A DNA stretch of 64,000 bases from Flavobacterium aquariorum (GTDB lineage: Bacteria; Bacteroidota; Bacteroidia; Flavobacteriales; Flavobacteriaceae). Location of the stretch: assembly GCF_003254745.1 (NCBI RefSeq), contig NZ_QKXH01000009.1:62001-126000 (forward strand). Reading direction: 5' to 3'. The notes under the pieces are model-generated. The model did not search any database. It was not told the origin of the DNA and saw only the letters and a list, made by a program, of their open reading frames with translations. Below, one piece after another: positions 41,989 through 51,450 of the stretch; position 1 is the first letter of the stretch; each line of letters starts with the position of its first letter. A program made the translations under genes and the position numbers.

Positions 41989-43689
41989 TCAACTCGCAAA
42001 CAGCAAAATAAGAAGCTGTGCCACCAATATTCTACTGATGGTTACTAACGGATAAACTGTAGCGTACGATTGGTTAGGTATATCAGAATCTAAATATTTG
42101 GTACTAAAAGCCAATGCAGCAGGATCGGTATAGGAGCCACTCATAATACCCACCATTTGATAAAAATTAAGTTTAAATACAAATCGGCTTATAAGTACCA
42201 ATATCGTTAATGGTATAAAAGTAATGTAGCAACCATAATAAATCCACATCCATCCATCATTTGCTATAAAATTATCATAGAAACCATGACCGGCTTTAAT
42301 CCCAACCGCTGCGAAGAATAAACAAATTCCGAAATCTTTCATAAAATGAATTGCACCGTTATTGATATACGAATGAATTACACCAACTCCGCCATATCTA
42401 CTGATAAATAATGCGGCCAAAAGAGGACCAGCAGCCAATCCTAATTTTAACGGAACAGGCAGAGAAGGAATCATTATTGGAATTGACCCAATAATAACAC
42501 CAAAAATCAACCCTCCGAAAAGAGAAAGAAAATCAGGCTCCAAAAGTATTTTTTTAGAATTTCCGATAATATTCTCAGCTTCCTGAATTGCTTCTTTACT
42601 ACCTACTACCAATAAAGTATCCCCATAATAAAGTTCCAGTGTAGGCTGTGCTAAAATTTCTAATCCGGAACGAACTACGCGAGTAACTTTTAAACCAAAT
42701 TGATTGTATAAATCCAGTTGTGCCAATGTTTTATGAGTCGCCGTTTTTTTAGTTACACTAAGGATTTTGGTTGTAACATCATCTTCAGACTCAATGAATA
42801 AATCCGTTGATACTTTTCCGACAATATCAATAAATTTATTAATATCTTTTTGTTTAGCTACTACCATCAAAACGTCCTTATCTTTTATTATAGAATCTAA
42901 TGAAGGAGAAAAAACCACCTTGGTTCCGCTTTGTTTTTGCCTTGAAATAATTACATTCTCAATATGAAATTCTTTGAATATTTGACGGATTGTTTTTCCT
43001 ACTACATTGGGCTGCGTAACTCTGCATTTTTGACGAACTATTTTATTTTCTGAATCTTTATTTTTTACATTGAGTAAAATAACTTCATTCGACAAATCAA
43101 TTTTCAAAAAGTTTTTGGCTAATATTATAATCATGATAATCCCAAAAACCCCAATAGGATAAGTTATAGCATAAGCAATGGCTGGATCTGAAAAGTGATC
43201 AGAAGGAAGGTTCAATTGTTTTTGGATTTCAATCAAAGTCGATTTGGCAGCCCCTAAACCTGGAGTATTCGTAACCGAACCTGACATTAATCCAACAGCA
43301 TTTTCAATTTTTACATTGGCTAATAAATGAATTAAATAGGCAATAATTCCACCCAAAAAAACGGTTCCAACTCCCAAAGCATTAAAAATCAGGCCTTCTT
43401 TTTTGAAAGAAGAAAAGAAAGTTGGCCCTACCTGGATCCCAATACCGTAAACAAACAGAATTAAACCAAATTCCCGCACGAACTGAATGAGTTCAGCATC
43501 CATACTAAACCCCAAATGACCTAAAAATAAGCCCACAAACATTACCGCGGACACCCCAAGCGACACATTACCAATTTTAAGTTTTCCTGCAAAAAATCCA
43601 ACACTAATAGCCATAAATAAGACTATTAGAGATTGTGTCATTTCTGGTGTTTCGGTGGGAGTAAATAATACTTTAAACCATTCAAACAT
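41989..43689 (-). CDS. AspT/YidE-type antiporter with two RCK_C (TrkA-C) domains
   Basis: 566 aa inner-membrane protein of the aspartate:alanine exchanger family. Two membrane halves of about five or six helices each, with the family repeat motif GLMSGSVTNTPGLGA (about 135-150) and its partner GIMSGSYTDPAALAFS near the end. Between them are two TrkA-C domains (QPNVVGKTIRQIFKEFHIENVIISR and AQLDLYNQFGLKVTRVVRSGLEI). Substrates may be amino acids, dicarboxylates or other anions; not decidable. It is divergent from pckA with a 285-bp gap. Confidence 0.9.
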   Translation of the reverse strand: MFEWFKVLFTPTETPEMTQSLIVLFMAISVGFFAGKLKIGNVSLGVSAVMFVGLFLGHLGFSMDAELIQFVREFGLILFVYGIGIQVGPTFFSSFKKEGLIFNALGVGTVFLGGIIAYLIHLLANVKIENAVGLMSGSVTNTPGLGAAKSTLIEIQKQLNLPSDHFSDPAIAYAITYPIGVFGIIMIIILAKNFLKIDLSNEVILLNVKNKDSENKIVRQKCRVTQPNVVGKTIRQIFKEFHIENVIISRQKQSGTKVVFSPSLDSIIKDKDVLMVVAKQKDINKFIDIVGKVSTDLFIESEDDVTTKILSVTKKTATHKTLAQLDLYNQFGLKVTRVVRSGLEILAQPTLELYYGDTLLVVGSKEAIQEAENIIGNSKKILLEPDFLSLFGGLIFGVIIGSIPIMIPSLPVPLKLGLAAGPLLAALFISRYGGVGVIHSYINNGAIHFMKDFGICLFFAAVGIKAGHGFYDNFIANDGWMWIYYGCYITFIPLTILVLISRFVFKLNFYQMVGIMSGSYTDPAALAFSTKYLDSDIPNQSYATVYPLVTISRILVAQLLILLFAS

Positions 43690-43861
43690 AATATTATATT
43701 TTAGTTGTGAATAATGATGTAAATAAATTAATAATTTTGTTATTTAAATATGACAAAAATCAGTTTTGACTTACTTTAACACTAAGTATCAAATTGTTAC
43801 CAAAACTTAGTGTAACTTTAAAGAATACTTTCTAACTCCTTGTAAAACAAGACAAAAACGA

Positions 43862-43869
43862 AAACGTTT
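43862..43869. promoter_or_regulatory. LacI-like operator half-sites (AAACGTTT) before pckA
   Basis: GAAAACGTTTGC has the central CG and AAACGTTT core of LacI-family operators, about 58 bases upstream of the pckA -7 box. A single short site; weak evidence. The remaining gap 43690-43974 shows no other structure. Confidence 0.25.
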
Positions 43870-43926
43870 GCGCATATTTTTTTGACAAACATGATAAAAA
43901 TCAGTTTTTTTCTTTGTTAGCTGGAG

Positions 43927-43934
43927 TACTTTTG
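43927..43934 (+). promoter_or_regulatory. -7 promoter box of pckA
   Basis: TACTTTTG, 40 bases before the ATG at 43975. Confidence 0.55.
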
Positions 43935-43974
43935 ATAAAGAAATTAACACATCAAATTACATAAATAAAGAAAC

Positions 43975-45594
43975 ATGAAAAACATCAAAATTATTCAGGA
44001 ATTACACAATTTAGGAATCACAGGATACCATGAAGTTGTATACAACCCTTCTTATGAAGAATTATTCAAAGCAGAAGTTTCCAATAAAAGAAAAGGATAT
44101 GAAAAAGGTGCTTTAACTGATACAGGTGCGGTTGCAGTAAAAACAGGAGTTTTTACGGGTCGTTCTCCTAAAGACAGATACATTGTTAAAGACTCCGTTT
44201 CAAAAGACACTATCTATTGGGATGATAAAGTGAATTTTCCTACAACTCAGGGAATTTATGATGAATTGAAAGGACTAGTTCTAAAACAACTTTCAACATC
44301 TCCAAAATTATATGTAGTCGATGCTTTTTGCGGGACAAATCCAGACACAAGACTTAAGGTTCGTTTCGTAATGGAAGTCGCTTGGCAAGCTCATTTTGTT
44401 ACCAATATGTTTATCAGACCTTCAAATTATGAGTTGGAAAACTTTGGACAGCCTGATTTCATAGTAATGAACGGTTCAAAAACGGTAAACCCAAACTGGA
44501 GAGAGCAAGGATTAAACTCTGAAAATTTCGTTGTATTCAACCTTACTGAAAAAATTCAAATTATTGGAGGAACTTGGTATGGAGGCGAAATGAAAAAAGG
44601 CATGTTTTCCATAATGAACTACTATTTACCGTTAAAAGGAATGGCTTCAATGCACTGTTCTGCCAACGTTGGCGAAAAAGGAGATGTTGCCGTATTCTTC
44701 GGACTTTCAGGAACAGGAAAAACCACCCTTTCTGCCGATCCAAAAAGATATTTAATTGGTGATGATGAGCACGGATGGGATAACAATGGAGTATTTAACT
44801 ATGAAGGAGGTTGTTATGCTAAAGTAATTGATTTATCCGAAGAAAACGAACCAGACATCTGGAGAGCTATCAAAAGAGATGCATTATTAGAAAATGTAAT
44901 CGTTGATGAGTACGGAGAAATTGACTACTATGATCACTCAATCACTGAGAACTCAAGAGTGTCTTATCCAATTTATCATATTAACAAAATTGTATTGCCT
45001 TCTAAAGCAGGGCACGCAAGCAAAATAATTTATCTTTCTGCTGATGCCTTTGGAGTATTGCCTCCTGTTTCTATCTTAGATGAAGATCAAGCTCAATACC
45101 ACTTCTTATGTGGATATACTTCCAAATTGGCAGGGACTGAAAGAGGAATTACTTCTCCAGAACCTTCTTTCTCTCCAGCATTTGGTGAAGCTTTCTTAAC
45201 ATTACATCCAACAATGTATTCTAAAACATTAATTGGAAAAATGAAAGAGCACGGAGCAAAAGCATACTTGGTAAACACAGGTTGGAACGGAACAGGGAAA
45301 AGAATTTCGCTAAAAAACACCAGAGCTATAATTGATGCCATCATTAGTGGTGAAATCGATTCTGCAGATACAAAAACAGTTCCATACTTGAACTTAACTA
45401 TCCCAACGGCTTTAACAAATGTTAGCGAAGGAATCCTTGATCCAAGAGATACTTATAAAAATGCCGACGAATGGGAAAGTAAAGCAAAAGATTTATCAGA
45501 GCGTTACATTAAAAATTTCGAGCAATATACGGATACTGAAGAAGGAAAACGTTTGGTCGCTGCTGGACCTTCTTTGGAAGCAGTTTTAAATTAG
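43975..45594 (+). CDS. pckA: Phosphoenolpyruvate carboxykinase (ATP)
   Basis: Converts oxaloacetate and ATP to PEP, CO2 and ADP; the gate of gluconeogenesis. 539 aa, standard length. Motifs: [21 protein letters not shown] (oxaloacetate-binding Arg), [25 protein letters not shown] (Mn-binding Lys and His nearby), the P-loop [16 protein letters not shown], the kinase-2 region [24 protein letters not shown], and [20 protein letters not shown]. All present. Own promoter and terminator; the his operon follows. Confidence 0.98.
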   Translation: MKNIKIIQELHNLGITGYHEVVYNPSYEELFKAEVSNKRKGYEKGALTDTGAVAVKTGVFTGRSPKDRYIVKDSVSKDTIYWDDKVNFPTTQGIYDELKGLVLKQLSTSPKLYVVDAFCGTNPDTRLKVRFVMEVAWQAHFVTNMFIRPSNYELENFGQPDFIVMNGSKTVNPNWREQGLNSENFVVFNLTEKIQIIGGTWYGGEMKKGMFSIMNYYLPLKGMASMHCSANVGEKGDVAVFFGLSGTGKTTLSADPKRYLIGDDEHGWDNNGVFNYEGGCYAKVIDLSEENEPDIWRAIKRDALLENVIVDEYGEIDYYDHSITENSRVSYPIYHINKIVLPSKAGHASKIIYLSADAFGVLPPVSILDEDQAQYHFLCGYTSKLAGTERGITSPEPSFSPAFGEAFLTLHPTMYSKTLIGKMKEHGAKAYLVNTGWNGTGKRISLKNTRAIIDAIISGEIDSADTKTVPYLNLTIPTALTNVSEGILDPRDTYKNADEWESKAKDLSERYIKNFEQYTDTEEGKRLVAAGPSLEAVLN

Positions 45595-45624
45595 AAAATT
45601 ATTGATAATTATTTAAAGTTGGTT

Positions 45625-45672
45625 AAACACCTATTGATAATGCATAAAAAACAGCATCGATAGGTGTTTTGT
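45625..45672 (+). terminator. Terminator of pckA
   Basis: AAACACCTAT..GATAATGC faces GCATCGATAGGTGTTT, followed by a T-rich tract. Confidence 0.7.
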
Positions 45673-45809
45673 ATTTAAAATTAAAAATATCACTCAAGAT
45701 CAATTCGTTTTGTGGTAATTTAACAAACCCATTGAATCCTTACTTTTTAATTTAACAAATAATTATTGAAACGTTAAAATAAAAATTGGATTGCAATTAA
45801 TTTTTCCTC

Positions 45810-45817
45810 TATATTTG
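45810..45817 (+). promoter_or_regulatory. -7 promoter box of the his operon
   Basis: TATATTTG with ATTG at 45785-45788 as -33 element (21-base spacer). Transcription would start near 45821, giving a leader of about 200 bases before hisG. Confidence 0.7.
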
Positions 45818-45853
45818 CAAAAGAAACAAAGAGTTATCTAATTTTATAAAGTT

Positions 45854-45913
45854 ATGTTATCAATTCAATTACATCATCATCATTCTCATAATTGCCCTCA
45901 AGCGATGTGTTAA
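45854..45913 (+). CDS. hisL: his operon leader peptide
   Basis: 19-codon ORF MLSIQLHHHHSHNCPQAMC with five His codons in six (45872-45889, all CAT). It starts about 33 bases after the predicted transcription start and ends at a TAA at 45911, 28 bases before the terminator hairpin. Ribosome stalling at the His codons under histidine shortage would leave 45897-45904 free to pair with the terminator's 5' arm. This is the arrangement of classical his attenuators in enterobacteria, though the sequence is not homologous to those. Confidence 0.85.
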   Translation: MLSIQLHHHHSHNCPQAMC

Positions 45914-45975
45914 TGGTATGCGTGTAAATCACAATAATCTAAACCCGTTTGAGTACATCAAACGGGTTTTTTATT
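45897..45975 (+). promoter_or_regulatory. his attenuator: terminator and competing antiterminator
   Basis: Terminator: AAACCCGTTTGA (45941-45952) and TCAAACGGGTTT (45958-45969) form a perfect 12-bp stem with a GTACA loop, then TTTTATT. Antiterminator: CTCAAGCG (45897-45904), which lies in the last codons of the leader peptide, can pair with CGTTTGAG (45946-45953) over 8 bp with one G-U, which would break the terminator. A ribosome at the leader stop codon covers 45897-45904, so the terminator forms when His-tRNA is plentiful. Confidence 0.85.
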
Positions 45976-46028
45976 ACCTATTCTTTGTACTCAAACATTA
46001 ATTTAAACTACAAACTAAAAAACTAAAA

Positions 46029-46886
46029 ATGAGTACACTTAAAATTGCAATTCAAAAATCAGGACGTTTAAACGAAGAAAGCATCCAAATCCTAAAAGAT
46101 GCAGGCATCTCAATAGATAATGGAATAGATCAATTAAAAGCAGAGGCTTCGAATTTTCCTTTAGAGGTTTTGTATTTACGAAATTCAGATATCCCTCAAT
46201 ATTTAATTGATGGAGTAGTAGACATTGCTATTGTTGGAGATAATTTATTGGTTGAAAAAGGAAAAAATATTGAAGTAATTCAAAAATTAGGATTTTCAAA
46301 ATGCAAAGTATCTGTAGCAGTACCTAAAACATTTAATTATCAATCAGTAAAAGATTTAGAAGGGATGCGAATAGCAACTTCTTATCCCAACACTGTAATT
46401 GATTTTTTTAGTTCTAAAGGAATAACTGTTGATATTCACCAAATATCCGGTTCGGTAGAAATTGCCCCAAATATAGGTTTGGCTGATGCCATTGTAGATA
46501 TTGTATCCAGCGGAAGTACTTTGTTCAAAAATAATTTAAAGGAAGTTGAAGTTATTTTCAAAAGTGAAGCTGTATTAGCGGTTTCTCCAAAAGTAAGCCC
46601 TGAATCTCAAAAAATAATAGACACCCTAAAATTCAGAATCGAATCAGTATTAAGAGCAAGAAAATCAAAATACATTTTGATGAACATTCCAAATGACAAA
46701 ATTGATGCAGTTGGAAAGATCCTTCCTGTATTGCGAAGCTTAACCGTTTTGCCTTTGGCACAAGAAGGATGGAGTAGCGTTCACTCGGTAATCGATAAAG
46801 ACACCTTTTGGGAAGTAATTGATAAATTGAAAGACGTTGGTGCTGAAGGAATTTTAGTTTGCCCAATCGAAAAAATGGTACTGTAA
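46029..46886 (+). CDS. hisG: ATP phosphoribosyltransferase, long form
   Basis: First and rate-limiting step of histidine synthesis (ATP + PRPP to PR-ATP). 285 aa, the long form: catalytic domains 1-2 (IAIQKSGRLNEESIQILKDAGI, DVVDIAIVGDNLLVEKG, the PRPP loop DAIVDIVSSGSTLFKN), then a C-terminal ACT-like regulatory domain (YILMNIPNDKIDAVGKILPVLRSLTVLPLAQEGWSSVHSVID) that binds histidine for feedback inhibition. So HisZ is not needed. First structural gene after the attenuator. Confidence 0.97.
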   Translation: MSTLKIAIQKSGRLNEESIQILKDAGISIDNGIDQLKAEASNFPLEVLYLRNSDIPQYLIDGVVDIAIVGDNLLVEKGKNIEVIQKLGFSKCKVSVAVPKTFNYQSVKDLEGMRIATSYPNTVIDFFSSKGITVDIHQISGSVEIAPNIGLADAIVDIVSSGSTLFKNNLKEVEVIFKSEAVLAVSPKVSPESQKIIDTLKFRIESVLRARKSKYILMNIPNDKIDAVGKILPVLRSLTVLPLAQEGWSSVHSVIDKDTFWEVIDKLKDVGAEGILVCPIEKMVL

Positions 46887-46887
46887 C

Positions 46888-46978
46888 AAGCTTTAGGCTT
46901 TAGGCAATAAGCTCTAAGCCTTCTAAAACACAAGTTAATTAGCTTATAGCATATAGCTTAAAGCTTAAAGCATACAAA
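46888..46978. repeat. Word repeat inside the his operon (AGCTTTAGGC type)
   Basis: AAGCTTTAGGCTTTAGGC then the inverse GCTCTAAGCC, followed by AGCTTATAGCATATAGCTTAAAGCTTAAAGCATA. Fills the hisG-hisD gap; member of the word-repeat group with its own vocabulary. Confidence 0.65.
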
Positions 46979-46980
46979 AA

Positions 46981-48273
46981 ATGAACAAAATATACAATCC
47001 AAAACCAGAAACTTGGTCAGCAATTTTAGAAAGACCAACTAAAACAGTTGATGATATTGAAGCAACTGTAAAAGGGATTTTCAAGGAAGTACAATCAAAA
47101 GGTGATTTTGCTGTTGCAAAATATACATCTCTATTTGATGGGGTTTCAGTACCTGATTTAGAAGTTTCACAAACCGAAATAGCAACTGCAATCGCAACTA
47201 TTTCGAAAGAATTAAAAGAAGCCATTCAATTGGCAAAATCAAATATTGAAAAATTCCACGCTGCACAAAAAACAAACCGCATCATAGTGGAAACCATAGA
47301 AGGTGTAAACTGTTGGCAGGAGAAAAGACCAATCCAAAAAATTGGTTTATACATCCCAGGAGGGACCGCTCCTTTATTTTCAACGGTATTGATGCTTGCG
47401 GTACCCGCTAATCTTGCAGGCTGCAGCGAAATCGTCTTATGTTCTCCTCCTGATAAAAATGGAAATATCAATCCAGCCATTTTGTATGCCGCTTATCTAT
47501 GTGGCGTGACCAAAATTCTGAAAGTTGGCGGAATTCAAGCCATTGCAGGAATGACTTTTGGAACTGTTACTATTCCAAAAGTGTATAAAATATTTGGTCC
47601 CGGAAACCAATTTGTGACCGTTGCCAAACAATTGGCTACCCAATTTGGTGTTGCCATCGACATGCCTGCAGGTCCATCTGAGTTGTTGATTGTTGCCGAT
47701 GATACTGCCGTTCCCGCTTTCGTAGCTTCCGATTTACTGTCCCAAGCTGAACATGGAACAGACAGTCAAGTGATTTTGGTTTCGACTTCTAAGCAATTGA
47801 TTGATGCCGTAGCAAAAGAAGTGCAATCGCAAATGGAAGTTCTTCCAAGAAAAACCATTGCAGAAAAAGCCATTGCAAATTCAAAATTGATTTTTGTTGA
47901 AAATGACACCATCGCTTTAGAATTAATCAATGAATATGGACCAGAGCATTTTATTATTTGTACCAAAGATGAAACTTTTTATATAGACAATATTGCTAAT
48001 GCGGGCTCTGTCTTTATTGGAAACTACACTCCGGAAAGCGCAGGAGATTATGCTTCTGGAACCAATCATACCTTGCCTACGAACGGTTATGCCAAAAATT
48101 ATAGTGGAGTAAATTTGGATAGTTTCACCAAATCGATGACTTTTCAGAAAATTTCCGAAAAAGGAATACAAAATATTGGTTCTGCGATTGAAATTATGGC
48201 AGAAGCCGAGGGATTACAAGCCCACAAAAATGCAGTTACTTTACGCTTAAAAGCCCTTGAAAATGATAAATAG
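46981..48273 (+). CDS. hisD: Histidinol dehydrogenase
   Basis: Zinc enzyme, two NAD-dependent oxidations of histidinol to histidine (last step). 430 aa. Motifs: LYIPGGTAPLFSTVLMLAVPANLAGC, GGIQAIAGMTFGT, KIFGPGNQFVTVAKQ, signature DMPAGPSELLIVADD..SDLLSQAEHGTDSQ (zinc ligands Gln and His), and EHFIICT / NYTPESAGDYASGTNHTLPTNGYA with the catalytic Glu-His pair. Its last 11 bases overlap hisC, so translation is coupled. Confidence 0.98.
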   Translation: MNKIYNPKPETWSAILERPTKTVDDIEATVKGIFKEVQSKGDFAVAKYTSLFDGVSVPDLEVSQTEIATAIATISKELKEAIQLAKSNIEKFHAAQKTNRIIVETIEGVNCWQEKRPIQKIGLYIPGGTAPLFSTVLMLAVPANLAGCSEIVLCSPPDKNGNINPAILYAAYLCGVTKILKVGGIQAIAGMTFGTVTIPKVYKIFGPGNQFVTVAKQLATQFGVAIDMPAGPSELLIVADDTAVPAFVASDLLSQAEHGTDSQVILVSTSKQLIDAVAKEVQSQMEVLPRKTIAEKAIANSKLIFVENDTIALELINEYGPEHFIICTKDETFYIDNIANAGSVFIGNYTPESAGDYASGTNHTLPTNGYAKNYSGVNLDSFTKSMTFQKISEKGIQNIGSAIEIMAEAEGLQAHKNAVTLRLKALENDK

Positions 48274-49309
48274 TTTTAATTTAGATAGTTTAGTTCGTGA
48301 CAACGTTAAGGTCTTAAAACCATATTCGTCTGCGAGAGATGAATTTGAGGATTTTGACACTGCTGATATGGTTTTTTTGGATGCCAATGAAAATCCATAC
48401 AATAGTGGCGTGAATCGTTATCCTGACCCGCAACAAGCTTCGGTAAAAAATATCCTTGCAAAACAAAACAAAGTAAATCCGAACCAAATGCTGTTGGGAA
48501 ACGGTAGTGACGAGGTGCTGGATTTGATTTTCAGAGCATTTTGCGAGCCAAAAAAGGACAATGTGATTACTTTGCCACCTACTTACGGAATGTACGGTGT
48601 TTTGGCTAATATCAATGCGGTGGAAAATAGAGAAGTATTGCTTTCAACCGATTTTCAACCTCAAATTGAAAAAATCTTTAAGGCAATAGATGATAACACC
48701 AAAATGATCTTTTTGTGTTCGCCCAATAACCCAACCGGGAATTCTTTTTCAGAAGAAAGCGTTACGACTTTATTGGAGCACTTTAATGGTTTGATTGTTA
48801 TTGACGAAGCATATATTGATTTTTCAGAAAAAGAAAGCTGGTTGAAAAAAATTGACCAATACCCTAATTTGATTATCACACAGACACTTTCAAAAGCCTA
48901 TGGTTTGGCAGGAATTCGTTTGGGAATTTGTTATGCTTCATCAGAAATAATCGCGGTTTTAAACAAAATAAAACCACCATATAATGTAAATGAATTAACC
49001 CAAAAAAGGGCTTTAGAAAGATTGAACAATACCAATGCCATACAATCTGAAATCGTTACAATAATAAAGCAAAGAGATGAGTTACTTAAAGTTTTACTTG
49101 ATATAAAATACGTGGAAAAAATCTATCCAACTGAGGCAAATTTTATTTTAATCAAAGTGGATGACGCCAACAAAAGATACAATGATTTGATTGCCAAAGG
49201 AATTGTAATCCGCAATAGAACGACACAGCCTTTATGTGAGAACTGTTTGCGTTTGACTATTGGAACGGAAGAAGAAAATAAAAAATTAATAGAAGCATTA
49301 ATAGCTTAA
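48263..49309 (+). CDS. hisC: Histidinol-phosphate aminotransferase
   Basis: PLP-dependent fold-type I aminotransferase (imidazole acetol phosphate to histidinol phosphate). 348 aa. Start at ATG 48263, overlapping the hisD stop; a TTG two codons upstream is less likely. Motifs: [67 protein letters not shown], and the PLP lysine in [16 protein letters not shown]. Ends 4 bases before hisB. Confidence 0.97.
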   Translation: MINSFNLDSLVRDNVKVLKPYSSARDEFEDFDTADMVFLDANENPYNSGVNRYPDPQQASVKNILAKQNKVNPNQMLLGNGSDEVLDLIFRAFCEPKKDNVITLPPTYGMYGVLANINAVENREVLLSTDFQPQIEKIFKAIDDNTKMIFLCSPNNPTGNSFSEESVTTLLEHFNGLIVIDEAYIDFSEKESWLKKIDQYPNLIITQTLSKAYGLAGIRLGICYASSEIIAVLNKIKPPYNVNELTQKRALERLNNTNAIQSEIVTIIKQRDELLKVLLDIKYVEKIYPTEANFILIKVDDANKRYNDLIAKGIVIRNRTTQPLCENCLRLTIGTEEENKKLIEALIA

Positions 49310-49313
49310 GAAA

Positions 49314-50450
49314 ATGAAGAAAGTACTTTTTATAGATCGTGACGGAACCATTGTTTTAGAACCTGAAAATTATCAGTTAGACAGCCTGGAAAAATTGGAA
49401 TTTTATCCAAAAGCATTTCAATATTTGGCAAAAATTGCCAAAGAAATGGATTACGAATTGGTTATGGTTACCAATCAGGACGGATTGGGAACCGACAGTT
49501 TTCCGGAAGATACTTTTTGGCCAACCCAAAACTTCATCTTGAGAGCTTTTGAAAATGAAGGCGTTCTTTTTGATGATATTTTCGTGGACCGTTCTTTCCC
49601 GGAAGATAATGCACCAACCCGCAAGCCAAGAACAGGAATGTTAACCAAGTACATTAATAATCCTGAATATGATTTGGCTAACTCATTCGTTCTGGGCGAT
49701 CGTTTGACCGATGTTGAATTAGCCAAAAATCTAGGGGCTAAAGCAATTTTTATGAAATCAGAAGATGATTTAGGAGTAGCTGAAGTTTCAAGTAAGAAAG
49801 AAGAATTAGACGAAGTAATCGTATTGCAATCTACCGATTGGAAAACCATTTATGAGTTTTTGAAACTCGAAGCGCGTTCGGCTTCGATTACAAGAAAGAC
49901 TAATGAAACTGATATTTACATCAACCTGAACTTGGACGGAACGGGAAAAAGCAAAATTGAAACCGGAATCGCGTTTTTTGATCACATGCTTGACCAAATT
50001 GCGCGCCACGGTCAAATGGACTTGGACATTTTGGTAAAAGGAGACCTTGAAGTGGATGAGCACCATACTATAGAAGATACCGCCATTGCGCTTGGGGAAG
50101 TTTTCGCCAAAGCATTAGGGAACAAACTAGGTATCGAGCGTTATGGTTTTTGTTTGCCAATGGACGACTGCCTATCTCAGGTTGCGATTGATTTCGGAGG
50201 TAGAAACTGGCTGGTTTGGGAAACCGAATTCAAGCGTGAAATGGTAGGTAAAATGCCAACAGAGATGTTTTATCATTTCTTTAAATCATTTTCTGACGGA
50301 GCCAAAGCCAATATCAACATCAAAGCGGAAGGAACCAACGAGCATCACAAAATTGAAGCCATCTTTAAAGCTTTTGCAAAAGCGATAAAAGTAGCCGTAA
50401 AACGTGATACAGAAAAGATGATTTTGCCATCAACTAAAGGAATGCTTTAA
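49314..50450 (+). CDS. hisB: Bifunctional histidinol-phosphatase / imidazoleglycerol-phosphate dehydratase
   Basis: 378 aa fusion of two steps. Residues 1-165: HAD-type histidinol phosphatase with the nucleophile [26 protein letters not shown] and [18 protein letters not shown]. Residues 180-378: IGP dehydratase with [31 protein letters not shown], and the second His motif [18 protein letters not shown] for the Mn sites. The phosphatase has the D-x-D/T pattern intact. Same bifunctional layout as in enterobacteria. Confidence 0.98.
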   Translation: MKKVLFIDRDGTIVLEPENYQLDSLEKLEFYPKAFQYLAKIAKEMDYELVMVTNQDGLGTDSFPEDTFWPTQNFILRAFENEGVLFDDIFVDRSFPEDNAPTRKPRTGMLTKYINNPEYDLANSFVLGDRLTDVELAKNLGAKAIFMKSEDDLGVAEVSSKKEELDEVIVLQSTDWKTIYEFLKLEARSASITRKTNETDIYINLNLDGTGKSKIETGIAFFDHMLDQIARHGQMDLDILVKGDLEVDEHHTIEDTAIALGEVFAKALGNKLGIERYGFCLPMDDCLSQVAIDFGGRNWLVWETEFKREMVGKMPTEMFYHFFKSFSDGAKANINIKAEGTNEHHKIEAIFKAFAKAIKVAVKRDTEKMILPSTKGML

Positions 50451-50461
50451 TATTACCAATT

Positions 50462-50809
50462 ATGGATGCTCAAAAATTTGCTAAAGAGTGGATTGAATCA
50501 TGGAATTCTCATGATTTAGAAAACATAATGAAACATTATTCAGAAGACATTGAAATTACCACACCAATGATAAAATTGGCCGGAGGAATAGAAAGTGGTT
50601 CTCTTTCCGGAAAACAATCCGTCAAAGAGTATTGGAATAAAGCCTTGATTAAGTTTCCTGATTTACATTTTGAGCTAATAGAAGTTACATTTGGTGTTAA
50701 TTCAGTGGCTTTATATTACAAATCTATTATGAATAAAATGGCTATCGAAGTTATGTTTTTCAATGATGAAGGATTGGTAAATAAAATGATAGCCCATTAT
50801 ACTAATTAA
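50462..50809 (+). CDS. NTF2-like (SnoaL-type) protein inside the his operon
   Basis: 115 aa. MDAQKFAKEWIESWNSHDLENIMKHYSEDIEITTPMIKLAGG is the standard N-terminus of NTF2/SnoaL-like cone-shaped folds; it continues with GKQSVKEYWNKALIKFPDLHFELIEV. No signal peptide. Placed 11 bases after hisB and 4 before hisH, so it is certainly co-transcribed. This is not a histidine enzyme; a role in removing or protecting a reactive intermediate is possible but unproven. Confidence 0.85.
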   Translation: MDAQKFAKEWIESWNSHDLENIMKHYSEDIEITTPMIKLAGGIESGSLSGKQSVKEYWNKALIKFPDLHFELIEVTFGVNSVALYYKSIMNKMAIEVMFFNDEGLVNKMIAHYTN

Positions 50810-50813
50810 GAAA

Positions 50814-51395
50814 ATGAAAATAGTAATCATAAATTATGGAGCAGGAAATATTCAAAGTATCATGTTTGCCATCGAAAGATTGGGATTCAAAGCCGTTTTG
50901 AGTAATAATCCAGAAGAAATAAAGTCTGCCGATAAAGTAATTTTTCCTGGAGTAGGCGAGGCGAGTTACGCAATGAAAATGCTTAAGCAAAGCGGTCTAG
51001 ATGCTTTAATTCCAACGCTCAAACAACCCGTTTTCGGAATTTGTCTAGGAATGCAGTTGATGTGTAATTCTTCTGAGGAAGGAAATACGGAAGGTTTGGG
51101 AATTTTTGATGTAGATGTGATTAAATTTTCTTCAAAAGTAAAAGTGCCACAAATGGGTTGGAACAATATTTACAACCTAAAATCGGATTTGTTCAAAGGA
51201 ATTGCCGAGAACGAATACATGTATCTGGTTCATAGTTTTTATGCTCCCCTTTGTGCTGAAACGATTTCTACAACCAATTATGAGCTGGAATATTCATCCG
51301 CGTTGGAAAATGATAATTTCTACGGAACACAATTTCACCCCGAAAAAAGCGGTGATGTAGGCGAACGAATACTGGGTAACTTTTTGAAGTTATAA
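50814..51395 (+). CDS. hisH: Imidazole glycerol phosphate synthase subunit HisH
   Basis: Class I glutamine amidotransferase that feeds ammonia to HisF. 193 aa. Opening strand IVIINYGAGNIQSIMFAIERLG, nucleophile Cys in PVFGICLGMQLMCNSSEEG (about residue 80), and the His-Glu of the triad in GTQFHPEKSGDVGERILGNFL. Complete. Confidence 0.97.
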   Translation: MKIVIINYGAGNIQSIMFAIERLGFKAVLSNNPEEIKSADKVIFPGVGEASYAMKMLKQSGLDALIPTLKQPVFGICLGMQLMCNSSEEGNTEGLGIFDVDVIKFSSKVKVPQMGWNNIYNLKSDLFKGIAENEYMYLVHSFYAPLCAETISTTNYELEYSSALENDNFYGTQFHPEKSGDVGERILGNFLKL

Positions 51396-51450
51396 ATATC
51401 AATGACAATATCTAAAATCAAAAATTGTTAATCAAAAATCCAAAATCTCA
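51396..51450. repeat. Short word repeat (AAAATC type) in the his operon
   Basis: ATCTAAAATCAAAAATTGTTAATCAAAAATCCAAAATCTC fills the hisH-hisA gap. Confidence 0.4.

Noticed and set aside
43862..43869. AAACGTTT as a definite LacI-family operator of pckA
   Set aside because: Single 8-base palindrome in AT-rich DNA; kept only as a low-confidence site.
49475..49849. 124-aa open frame on the minus strand
   Set aside because: Antisense to hisB, which is intact and well recognised.
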